Made by a program: the position numbers and the translations under genes. Of a DNA stretch of 64,000 bases, positions 44,470 to 51,678 are shown piece by piece. The first letter of the stretch is position 1, and every line of letters starts with the position of its first letter. The notes beneath the pieces are model-generated. The model had not been told where the DNA came from. It saw nothing but the letters and a program-made list of their open reading frames with translations, and searched no databases. This DNA is from Chryseobacterium paludis. GTDB taxonomy: Bacteria; Bacteroidota; Bacteroidia; Flavobacteriales; Weeksellaceae. The stretch lies in contig NZ_CP099966.1 in the NCBI RefSeq assembly GCF_025403485.1, positions 1,426,001 through 1,490,000 on the forward strand. The letters run 5' to 3'.

Positions 44470-45342
44470 TTATTCTTTAATAATTTTTTGAATATATACT
44501 TTTCCATCATTAGCTTTAACTTTTAAAATATAGTTTCCTTTTGGATAGCTTGATACATTCACTTCGTTCACATTTTTGTTATTTCCGATAGAAGTAACTA
44601 CTCTACCATTCATATCAAAAATATCTATTCCTTCAGATTTCAAATTGTTTCCAAATTTAAATTTCAGGACATCTTTAACTGGATTTGGATAAACCTGTAG
44701 ATCTTTAGAATTAATTACCTCTGTAACTCCTAAAGTATTTTGTCCTGTAACTGTAATAACCCATCTTGCTGAACCAAAAGCCGCCAAGGCACCTGTTCCG
44801 GTTGCAATAGGTGTATCAATACCACAAGCCTCTGAAGACAAATATGAAGGTGCTGTTTGCGCACTTGCATTAGTTCCTAAATAAAAAGACTGTGGTGGGG
44901 TAGTACCACTACCATCATGAAATAGTTCTACTATAAATGTACCTCCTGCAGGAACAATTTGCGAAAGACCAGTTCCAGTGTTTACCATTCCTAACACGTT
45001 AGCTGGTGTTACATTAACCGTTGTTGTTCCAAGAAAAGTAGGAGTTCCTGTTGGAAATGTACCAACTAAAGTATAAAGATTGACCTCCACAGGAAGAGTT
45101 GTACTAGCAGTTTGAACTCCAAACGCTACATTAGTAATATTATAGTTATAGTTAATCCCATAATCGGATAATTTAAAAACTCTATAATATGAATTATCTG
45201 AAGTAAAGCCTCCAGCTTGATTTCCGCAGGCAACAGAACCAGTTGATACTACTGTATTCTGTGTTGCGTTTTGTGATATTACTTGTGCAAAGGTTGTACC
45301 TGCAAATATTACAACCGCTAAAGATGTAAAGATTTTTCTCAT
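44470..45342 (-). CDS. T9SS type A sorting domain protein, 290 aa
   Basis: A signal peptide (MRKIFTSLAVVIFAGTTFAQ) precedes a beta-rich domain rich in Thr, Gly, Asn and Val (about residues 25-205), with two Cys (VACGNQAGG, SEACGIDTP) that may pair. The C-terminal T9SS type A domain runs from LQVYPNPVKDVLKFKFGNNL to VYIQKIIKE. This sort of N-terminal domain is found in flavobacterial surface proteins of unknown ligand. It is a single-gene unit; a second T9SS cargo gene lies just downstream. Confidence 0.82.
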   Translation of the reverse strand: MRKIFTSLAVVIFAGTTFAQVISQNATQNTVVSTGSVACGNQAGGFTSDNSYYRVFKLSDYGINYNYNITNVAFGVQTASTTLPVEVNLYTLVGTFPTGTPTFLGTTTVNVTPANVLGMVNTGTGLSQIVPAGGTFIVELFHDGSGTTPPQSFYLGTNASAQTAPSYLSSEACGIDTPIATGTGALAAFGSARWVITVTGQNTLGVTEVINSKDLQVYPNPVKDVLKFKFGNNLKSEGIDIFDMNGRVVTSIGNNKNVNEVNVSSYPKGNYILKVKANDGKVYIQKIIKE

Positions 45343-45649
45343 GATATTATTTTTTAGTTATTTTTGTAAAGATATTTTTTTTTCTTGATTAAAAAAAATT
45401 TTAATTTAAAAAATATATAATCAAAAATAATCAGTCATATAAACAATAAAATAAACAACACAATACACTATTAAGTGAAAAATAAGTATTTTTATATTAT
45501 TTTTTATAATTAATAAAATAAACCATTAAGTATTTTTTATTTAAAATATAACCATCAAAAAAGAGAATGCCCATTACAGGCATTCTCTTTTTCGATTTTA
45601 AGCTTAGTGGTTAATTACTTTAACAATAATTATCTTTCACAAATAGCTT
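45343..45649. other. 307-bp AT-rich intergenic region
   Basis: Apart from the dipeptidase terminator at 45557-45592, I see only very AT-rich DNA with long A and T runs. It presumably contains the promoter of the T9SS cargo gene, but no full TAnnTTTG is seen on the minus strand. Confidence 0.5.
45557..45592 (-). terminator. Terminator after the dipeptidase gene
   Basis: AAAAAGAGAATGCC and GGCATTCTCTTTTT form a perfect 14-bp stem around CATTACA, about 58 nt past the stop. Confidence 0.9.
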
Positions 45650-47029
45650 TTATTTTGAATAGTTTTCGAAGAATAATGGAATACTTTCAATTCCTTTATA
45701 GAAATTGAATAAGCCATAATGTTCATTGGGAGAATGGATAGCATCGGAATCCAGACCAAAGCCCATTAAAACAGATTTCGCACCTAATACTTTTTCAAAC
45801 ATAGAGGTGATAGGAATACTTCCGCCTCCTCTGTAAGGTAATACTTCTTTTCCAAATGCTGTTTCCATTGCTTGTTTTGCAGCTGCAAATTCTTTGGTAT
45901 CAGTTGGCAAAACATAAGGCATCCCTCCATGATGTGGAGTAACTTTCACTCTAACAGTATCAGGAGCAATTTTCTCGAAATATTTTGTAAATTTTTCTGT
46001 GATCTCTTCCGGAGTTTGATAAGGAACCAAACGCATTGAAATCTTTGCAAAAGCTTTTGAAGGAATAACTGTTTTTGCTCCTTCTCCTGTGTAACCTCCC
46101 CAAATCCCATTACAGTCTAAAGTAGGACGGATAGAAGTTCTCTCCAAGGTTGTATATCCTTTTTCTCCTTCTACATTGCCAAGACCAATTGCTTTTTTAA
46201 ACTCTTCTGGATTATCTTTCAATTTATTCATTTCAGCTCTTTCTTCATCTGAAACTACATCCACATTATCGTAAAAACCATCAATCGTAATATGTCCATC
46301 TTCATCGATCAATTTTGCAATCATCCTTGAAAGAACATGAATAGGGTTTGGAACAGCTCCTCCATAAAGGCCAGAATGTAAATCTCTGTTCGGCCCTTCC
46401 ACTTCTACTTCTACATAACTTAAACCTCTTAAACCTGTAGTAACAGTAGGTTGTTCGTTGCTATAAATATGGGTGTCAGAAATTAAAATGCAATCGCAAG
46501 CTAATTTCTCTTTGTTTTCATTTACAAAATCTCCCAAGCTTACAGATCCAACTTCTTCTTCTCCTTCTAAAATAAACTTAACATTACAAGGAAGAGAATT
46601 GGTTTTCATCATTGCTTCAAAAGCTTTCAGGTGCATGAAAAATTGACCTTTATCATCTGCAGAACCTCTTGCAAAAATTGCCCCATCAGGATGAAGTTCA
46701 GTTTTTTCAATATAGGGTTCGAAAGGTGGTTTTTTCCACAGTTCTAATGGATCAGCAGGTTGAACATCATAATGTCCATAAACCAATACCGTTGGCAGGC
46801 TTTTATCTAAAATTTTCTCACCAAAAACAATAGGATAGCCTTTTGTCTGGCATACTTCAACATTATCAGCGCCAGCATTCTTAAGATGTGTTGCACATAC
46901 CTCTGCACATTTCAATACGTCACCTTTGTAAGCAGGATCTGCAGAAATAGAAGGAATTCTCAATAACTCAAATAACTCATCTACGAAACGCTGTTTGTTT
47001 TCGTTGATGTAATTTAATGTCTCTTGCAT
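45650..47029 (-). CDS. M20-family dipeptidase
   Basis: I start at the ATG at 47029 (459 aa, MQETLNYINENKQRFVDELF), which gives the usual N-terminus. The metal and catalytic site is VLVYGHYDVQPADP (His and Asp, residues about 83-96). ARGSADDKGQFFMHLKA follows (metal Asp), then ILEGEEEVGSVSL with the catalytic Glu pair. A dimerisation insert is in the middle, and the last metal His is in SDAIHSPNEHYGLF. It hydrolyses dipeptides in the cytoplasm; this is the M20A/CNDP-like branch common in Bacteroidota. Confidence 0.93.
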   Translation of the reverse strand: MQETLNYINENKQRFVDELFELLRIPSISADPAYKGDVLKCAEVCATHLKNAGADNVEVCQTKGYPIVFGEKILDKSLPTVLVYGHYDVQPADPLELWKKPPFEPYIEKTELHPDGAIFARGSADDKGQFFMHLKAFEAMMKTNSLPCNVKFILEGEEEVGSVSLGDFVNENKEKLACDCILISDTHIYSNEQPTVTTGLRGLSYVEVEVEGPNRDLHSGLYGGAVPNPIHVLSRMIAKLIDEDGHITIDGFYDNVDVVSDEERAEMNKLKDNPEEFKKAIGLGNVEGEKGYTTLERTSIRPTLDCNGIWGGYTGEGAKTVIPSKAFAKISMRLVPYQTPEEITEKFTKYFEKIAPDTVRVKVTPHHGGMPYVLPTDTKEFAAAKQAMETAFGKEVLPYRGGGSIPITSMFEKVLGAKSVLMGFGLDSDAIHSPNEHYGLFNFYKGIESIPLFFENYSK

Positions 47030-47147
47030 TGTAAAAATTTGTTTTGTTAAAATTAGAAAAAATGGTCCGCAGGAGCAAGCAAAAACAGAGAATTTTCCCA
47101 CAGACTGATATTTATTGGAAATTTAGAAACCATTACTATTTTAAAAC

Positions 47148-47180
47148 AAAAAATGCCCTGCAATTTTGCAAGACATTTTT
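47148..47180 (-). terminator. Imperfect terminator after the His/Ala-rich lipoprotein gene
   Basis: AAATG and CATTT flank an inner TTGCAA dyad with small bulges, about 18 nt past the stop, with T-rich ends. Confidence 0.55.
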
Positions 47181-47197
47181 ATATTTTCTACTAATAA

Positions 47198-47479
47198 TTA
47201 GTGTTCAGCTTTAGCTTTCTCAGCTTCTACAGGCTTTGCAGTGGTAGCGCTATCTTTTTTTGGAGCCTCAGCATCCTGTTTTTCAGTAACACCAGCTTCT
47301 TTGTGCTCTGCAGCAGCTTCATGCCCCTTACCATGAGCTTCTCCACCTCCTTGCGCATCATCAGAATATCTTTCTGCTCCTTCTTCCAGTTTTAAGGTAT
47401 TCTTATTCCCTCCAGCTTGTATTTTCTTACAGCTTACTGCTACACTTGCAATGGCTAAACATATAATTAATTTTCTCAT
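47198..47479 (-). CDS. Small low-complexity lipoprotein, 93 aa
   Basis: The lipoprotein signal MRKLIICLAIASVAVSC has a lipobox near residues 14-17. The mature part is rich in Ala, Glu, Lys, Gly and His (GGGEAHGKGHEAAAEHKEAG, then KKDSATTAKPVEAEKAKAEH) and probably disordered. No family is recognised. It is a single-gene unit with a good promoter. Confidence 0.7.
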   Translation of the reverse strand: MRKLIICLAIASVAVSCKKIQAGGNKNTLKLEEGAERYSDDAQGGGEAHGKGHEAAAEHKEAGVTEKQDAEAPKKDSATTAKPVEAEKAKAEH

Positions 47480-47498
47480 GCTTAAATTTTAGATTGCC

Positions 47499-47529
47499 CA
47501 AAATTAAGAAATCTTGCCTCTTTTGGCAA
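47499..47529 (-). promoter_or_regulatory. Promoter of the 93-aa lipoprotein gene
   Basis: The -7 element TAATTTTG (minus strand, 47499-47506) has TTG at 47527-47529 with a 20-nt spacer, a full match to the Bacteroidota promoter. It reaches to just before the stop of the upstream methyltransferase gene. Confidence 0.65.
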
Positions 47530-47534
47530 CATTT

Positions 47535-48701
47535 TTATATTGATTTTAAAATAATTTTTCCTTTTTTGGATTGGGTAAAAATAAGATATTGCTCACCACC
47601 ATCCTTTAAACCATATTTCTTCTTAATTTCATCTGGCTTCAGAGGATAGTTCTTAGAAATAATATTAAATTGCTCTTTCTTTTTAATCTTCTTACTATCA
47701 ATAACTTCCATCTCTAAAACTCTCCCAGGAAAATTACTGATCATTTTATCGGAAGTGTAAATATGGGTATTGGGATGAAGTTTCTCCAAATTAAATTTTT
47801 CTGAAATTAAATTAAAGATTCCACATTTTAATATTGAATTATTGGGTAAATAAATAAATCTTTCAGGCTCAGTATATTCAGAGTGAGCATTTTCTTCTTC
47901 ACCAAATTGAAATGTAAAAGGTGATTCATTAACCTCCAGGTTCACACAATGGCAAATAATATTTCCTGAATTTTTATTTGACAAAGATATAACAACCTCC
48001 TTTACATCATTTCTGACAGCAATAATATCAATTCTTGAAATTTGCTTTACTACAGATATCAGATACTTCAAATCAATTAATGGTGATAGTTTTATAATAA
48101 CTTCATTTGAGATAGATAGTAAATGATCCTGAATTTCTAAAATATCGGGAGACAAGTCTTCTAAAAGAAAAACTTTATTCTTGTTGCTATCCCTTCTTGC
48201 GGGATCTAAATATATAACATCAAAAAAATCTTTATTTTCACTTAAAAAATCTTCCAGATTTGTGTTGATGAATTTTGCTTTTTTTCCTAAAACAGTCCAA
48301 TTATGTTCAACAATCTTTAAGAGCTCTGTATTCTGTTCTATTAAGGTAACATCTTTAAAATTTTGGGATAGGTAATAAGCATCTATTCCAAAGCCACTTG
48401 TAAGATCAATAAACTTATTCCCATGTAAAGATTCTGATTTATAAAGGGCTGTTTTTTCTGAAGATGCTTGCTCTAAATTAAGCTGTGGTGGAAAAACAAT
48501 TTCATTGTGCAGTAAAAAGGGGAATTTTTTCAATGCCACTTGTTTTCCTTTTATTTGCTGAACAATTTCCTGCATCGTCACTTCAGGAAATGGAGATTTT
48601 TTCAATAATAAAGAATGCAAATCTGAATTTGTATTTGCATTAATGAATTCTTGAACCTTTTGGTCTAGTATTTTGTTTCCCACAGATTTCACAAATATCA
48701 C
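47535..48701 (-). CDS. Class I SAM-dependent methyltransferase with THUMP-like C-terminal domain
   Basis: The protein is 388 aa if read from the GTG at 48701. The SAM-binding motif FIDLTSGFGIDAYYLS (about residues 95-110) is followed by the acidic LIEQN and the catalytic-type YLDPARRDSN (about 165-175). The last 80 residues (LEKLHPNTHIYTSDKMISNFPGRVLEMEVI...KKYGLKDGGEQYLIF) match the THUMP-like domain of Bacteroidota RNA methyltransferase-like proteins. The start is uncertain: the first nine codons lie inside an inverted repeat flanking a decayed GxxExxY gene, so insertion may have replaced the native start. GTG at 48683 is an alternative. Confidence 0.83.
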   Translation of the reverse strand: MIFVKSVGNKILDQKVQEFINANTNSDLHSLLLKKSPFPEVTMQEIVQQIKGKQVALKKFPFLLHNEIVFPPQLNLEQASSEKTALYKSESLHGNKFIDLTSGFGIDAYYLSQNFKDVTLIEQNTELLKIVEHNWTVLGKKAKFINTNLEDFLSENKDFFDVIYLDPARRDSNKNKVFLLEDLSPDILEIQDHLLSISNEVIIKLSPLIDLKYLISVVKQISRIDIIAVRNDVKEVVISLSNKNSGNIICHCVNLEVNESPFTFQFGEEENAHSEYTEPERFIYLPNNSILKCGIFNLISEKFNLEKLHPNTHIYTSDKMISNFPGRVLEMEVIDSKKIKKKEQFNIISKNYPLKPDEIKKKYGLKDGGEQYLIFTQSKKGKIILKSI

Positions 48702-48923
48702 AGATTAAAAAACCATTAATCAATAGTTCCATTTATTTTTCTAATTATACTTTTAGCAATAAAGTCTGTATTAAAATTAATTAATATGCCCAACTTAAAA
48801 CCAGTTAATTTAAAATAAGTTAATAATTGTTTGTGATGCACTTTTCATTTTCATTCATTTGTGTAGTTTTATTTGAAGTAATTTACAAATCAGTGTGATT
48901 TGTGAAATCTGTGGGAACAAAAA
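48671..48923. mobile_element. Remnant element: inverted repeats around a decayed GxxExxY gene
   Basis: The 18-mer CCCACAGATTTCACAAAT at 48679-48696 recurs as its exact complement at 48898-48915. Similarity extends on both sides (TTTTGTT outside; CACA...ATT inside), giving imperfect inverted repeats of about 34 bp at 48671-48705 and 48889-48923. Between them lies the C-terminal end of a GxxExxY family gene. No target-site duplication was established. I infer a small mobile or formerly mobilised cassette. Confidence 0.6.
48716..48841 (-). pseudogene. C-terminal fragment of a GxxExxY family protein gene
   Basis: On the minus strand, 41 codons and a stop read VHHKQLLTYFKLTGFKLGIL followed by INFNTDFIAKSIIRKINGTI and D. 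This corresponds to the conserved end of GxxExxY proteins (H..QLLTYL+L...K.GLLINFN....... I.R..NG), a PD-(D/E)xK-like family. An in-frame TGA precedes it two codons upstream of the Val, and no N-terminal half is found, so it is a truncated relic. It lies between the inverted repeats. Confidence 0.8.
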
Positions 48924-48940
48924 TTTACTCCAATAAATAT

Positions 48941-49381
48941 TTATCTTTTGTAAAAGATATAATCCGTTAATAATGGCTCAACCCCACTTTGCTTTAATAA
49001 AGAGTTGATCTGACCTCTATGATAAGTTGAATGATTAATAGCATGAAAAAGCATCTCAAACACACTATTTTCAAATTTGGTGCCTCTTGAATTTTGATAA
49101 CCTATTCTGTTATCTAAATTAAAATTTTGAACAATCTGAATACTTTTTAAAAAATTCTGATGGTTGATTTCTTCCAGATCTTCAAGTGGATTTATCTGCC
49201 AAACCCCAAACGGTTGTTCTCCCAATATTCTTGCATTCCAGATTTGTTGAGCGTCAAGCGTATGGTTTATCAATGCAATGGTTTTTTCATCAATTTTCGA
49301 GATTTCTTCTTTAATAAGTTTTATAATTTCTCGATTATAATGATGAGTATATTCAAATAAATCAATTAACTTTTCATTCAT
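48941..49381 (-). CDS. DinB family protein
   Basis: The protein is 146 aa, a four-helix DinB-like bundle. The metal-binding His pattern is visible: a first His in LINHTLDAQQIWNARILG (about residue 40), and the later pair in LFHAINHSTYHRGQINSLLKQSG (about 113-136). Members include thiol-dependent metalloenzymes; the substrate is unknown. Its ATG overlaps the stop codon of the upstream mutA-like gene by one base, so it is translationally coupled to it, an unusual partner. Confidence 0.88.
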   Translation of the reverse strand: MNEKLIDLFEYTHHYNREIIKLIKEEISKIDEKTIALINHTLDAQQIWNARILGEQPFGVWQINPLEDLEEINHQNFLKSIQIVQNFNLDNRIGYQNSRGTKFENSVFEMLFHAINHSTYHRGQINSLLKQSGVEPLLTDYIFYKR

Positions 49382-50544
49382 TACTCAAACATTTCTGCCC
49401 AACGGACCGGTTTTATTTCTTTCTCGTTGTAAAGCTCTTTAATTGACCTTTTAACTTCTAGTTTTGGATAAAGATTCACTCCGATCAGCTTTATTTTACC
49501 TTCTTCAACCCATTTTTGTTCTTCAATGGCTTGATCATAGATCTTCTTCTGTACAATTCCTTGTTTAATTAATTCCAAATACCCTCCTGCATCTTCTATT
49601 TCCAGGAATAAGTCCCATGATTTATCTGCAATCTGTTGAGTTAGATCCTCAACATAATAACTACCATTAGAAGCGTCTTCAAATACATTAATTATACTTT
49701 CATAAGCTAATACAATCTGCTGCTTGAAAGAGATCTCTTGTGAGTTTTCAGAGCTTTTTTCAATCTTATAATCGTTACTATAAACAGCATCAGCCCCACC
49801 TATCATAGCAGCTGCAAGCTCTAATGTGGAACGGATAAGGTTATTTTCACTATCTGAAAACGCTTTATTTCTCAGAGAAGTTTCTGCAAAAATATATGGA
49901 ATCAGATCTAAATTATATTCTTTTGAAAGTTGATTAAAAATCAATTTGAAAGCTCTTATTTTGGCCATTTCAAAGAAGTAATTGCTTCCAACTGCTATCC
50001 TGAAAATTAGTTTGTTTAAAATTTCAGTTCCAAAGACTTCAACAAGTTCTTTAGATTTTGCCAGACCAATACCTAACTGCTGAAAGATCGCAGCTCCTGA
50101 ATTTTGATGAAGAGAAATATCTACGCAAATATTCCTTCTAAAGTCTTTAGCAAGTAATTCTTTGACAAGTTGTTCATTAATTATCCCTTCTTTTTCATCG
50201 AACACATCGATTAATGAGAAATACTGATCTTCATCTTTTGGACTGATATGTTCGGCAAGGTCTTTATTATTAACAAAAATTGTTTTTTGCTCAAGGTTTT
50301 CTACATTCTGATCCAAAAGGAAAGCAAAAACGTCATCTTCTAAACTTTCATGGTAATTAGATACTAAATGTGTACTTTCTTCAACTTTTGGCAGATTTAC
50401 TAAAGGTTTTTGTACTGCACTATAAAAAGGCTTTACAACAATTCCTTCTAAATTTTCTTTTTTCAGAATGGTATAAATATCTTCTGTTTTAAGTTGCTTT
50501 TTTACTAAATTTTCCCAGTCGGGAAATGTATTTATATTTGACAT
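49381..50544 (-). CDS. mutA: Methylmalonyl-CoA mutase small (beta) subunit-like protein
   Basis: The protein is 387 aa. WENLVKKQLKTEDIYTILKKENLEGIVVKPFYS is the N-terminal linker typical of mutase small subunits. A partial TIM-barrel follows, with LDLIPYIFAETSLRNKAFSDSENNLIRSTLELAAAMIGGADAVYSND and FEDASNGSYYVEDLTQQIADKSWDLFLEIEDAGGY. There is no cobalamin-binding domain. In heterodimeric mutases this subunit is non-catalytic and pairs with a B12-binding large subunit, normally encoded next. Here DinB follows instead and no large-subunit gene is in the window. Upstream are ftsB-like and udk, as in other Flavobacteriia. Confidence 0.85.
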   Translation of the reverse strand: MSNINTFPDWENLVKKQLKTEDIYTILKKENLEGIVVKPFYSAVQKPLVNLPKVEESTHLVSNYHESLEDDVFAFLLDQNVENLEQKTIFVNNKDLAEHISPKDEDQYFSLIDVFDEKEGIINEQLVKELLAKDFRRNICVDISLHQNSGAAIFQQLGIGLAKSKELVEVFGTEILNKLIFRIAVGSNYFFEMAKIRAFKLIFNQLSKEYNLDLIPYIFAETSLRNKAFSDSENNLIRSTLELAAAMIGGADAVYSNDYKIEKSSENSQEISFKQQIVLAYESIINVFEDASNGSYYVEDLTQQIADKSWDLFLEIEDAGGYLELIKQGIVQKKIYDQAIEEQKWVEEGKIKLIGVNLYPKLEVKRSIKELYNEKEIKPVRWAEMFE

Positions 50545-50584
50545 TTAGTTGAAAGTTATGAGTTAAGAGAATAATTTATGAATC

Positions 50585-50938
50585 CTATTTTTTAGGAATA
50601 TTTGTACTGTCTACCACCAGAATAAAGATCTCTTCATCTGGTTTTTTCATAAAATAATTTTCTCTTGCGTATTTTTCTTTTTCAGATTTATTGTTCATCA
50701 GTTTTTTATAAAACGTATCGTTCTTTTCATACTCGGTTTTATAATACTGTAATTGTTCCTGGTATTTATTAATCTCACCATTAAGTTCATTAATTACCAA
50801 GAACGAAGTTTTATCAAAAAAAACCATCCAAACCAAAAATAAACAGATAGTGATAAAATACCTGTTTACAATGTATTTTTGAAGAAGCTTTAATACTTCT
50901 GATTTTGGTTGTATGTCTTTAATTAATTTATTTGCCAT
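50585..50938 (-). CDS. FtsB/DivIC family septum formation initiator
   Basis: The protein is 117 aa. A short cytoplasmic N-terminus leads to one transmembrane helix (FITICLFLVWMVFF, about residues 28-42). A coiled coil follows (LVINELNGEINKYQEQLQYYKTEYEKNDTFYKKL), then KYARENYFMKKPDEEIFILV, the conserved box of FtsB/DivIC proteins. It would stabilise the FtsL/FtsQ-type divisome complex. Its start is 1 nt from the udk stop, and the mutA-like gene follows after 40 nt. Confidence 0.9.
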   Translation of the reverse strand: MANKLIKDIQPKSEVLKLLQKYIVNRYFITICLFLVWMVFFDKTSFLVINELNGEINKYQEQLQYYKTEYEKNDTFYKKLMNNKSEKEKYARENYFMKKPDEEIFILVVDSTNIPKK

Positions 50939-50939
50939 T

Positions 50940-51554
50940 TTAGTGTTTTCTCAACGAGTTTTTTATAACAGTAGTTAAAAAATCAATCGCTACGGAATTT
51001 TGTTTCATATTAGGGATAATAAGATCGGCTTCATTTTTTGAAGGCTCGATAAATTCCTGATGCATTGGTTTCAAAGTGGTTTGATAGCGATGTAAAACTT
51101 CACTTAAATCTCTTCCTCTTTCCTGAGTATCTCTTCTAATCCTCCTAATTAGTCTTTCATCTGAATCTGCATGAACAAAAACTTTCAAATCAAATTCTTT
51201 CAATAACTCCTTATTAGTAAGTACCAAAATTCCCTCCACAACCAAAACATTTTTAGGTTCTACAGTAACATGATCTCCGGTTCTGGAATGAGTAACAAAG
51301 CTGTAAATCGGCTGTTCAATAGGTTCATTATTTTTTAAAGCTTTTACATGTTTTAACATCAGTTCAAAATCTATTGACTTCGGGTGGTCATAATTTAAAG
51401 CTTCCCTTTCAGTCAGTGTAAGATTATGGTTATCATGATAATAATTATCCTGAGAAAGGATGTTCATTCCTTCGATATCAAGCTGTTGGAGTATTTTATC
51501 AACAACTGTAGTTTTGCCGGATCCTGTTCCTCCTGCAATTCCTATTACAAGCAT
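50940..51554 (-). CDS. udk: Uridine kinase
   Basis: The protein is 204 aa. The Walker A, GIAGGTGSGKTT, is at residues 5-16. LSQDNYYHDNHNLTLTEREALNYDHPKSIDF carries the uridine-binding Asp and Tyr. RRDTQERGRDL (about 140-150) is the lid region. It phosphorylates uridine and cytidine for pyrimidine salvage. It heads the transcription unit udk-ftsB-mutA-dinB, with a TAnnTTTG element upstream. Confidence 0.95.
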   Translation of the reverse strand: MLVIGIAGGTGSGKTTVVDKILQQLDIEGMNILSQDNYYHDNHNLTLTEREALNYDHPKSIDFELMLKHVKALKNNEPIEQPIYSFVTHSRTGDHVTVEPKNVLVVEGILVLTNKELLKEFDLKVFVHADSDERLIRRIRRDTQERGRDLSEVLHRYQTTLKPMHQEFIEPSKNEADLIIPNMKQNSVAIDFLTTVIKNSLRKH

Positions 51555-51582
51555 TCTTTTTGAGTTTCTATATAGTTGGGTA

Positions 51583-51590
51583 CAAATATA
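51583..51590 (-). promoter_or_regulatory. -7 element upstream of udk
   Basis: The minus strand reads TATATTTG, matching TAnnTTTG, 29 nt before the ATG. A TTG at 51607-51609 is 16 nt away, slightly short of usual spacing. Confidence 0.55.
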
Positions 51591-51640
51591 CTATTTTAGT
51601 TGAATGCAAGTAAAGTAATGCCTCTGTAATTCTTGAATAA

Positions 51641-51668
51641 AAAAAAGCCGGCATAAAATGCCGGCTTT
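51641..51668 (-). terminator. Terminator after the M36-like protease gene
   Basis: AAAGCCGGCAT and ATGCCGGCTTT form a perfect GC-rich stem around AAA, with A- and T-runs, 11 nt past the stop. Confidence 0.92.
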
Positions 51669-51678
51669 CATTAGAGTT

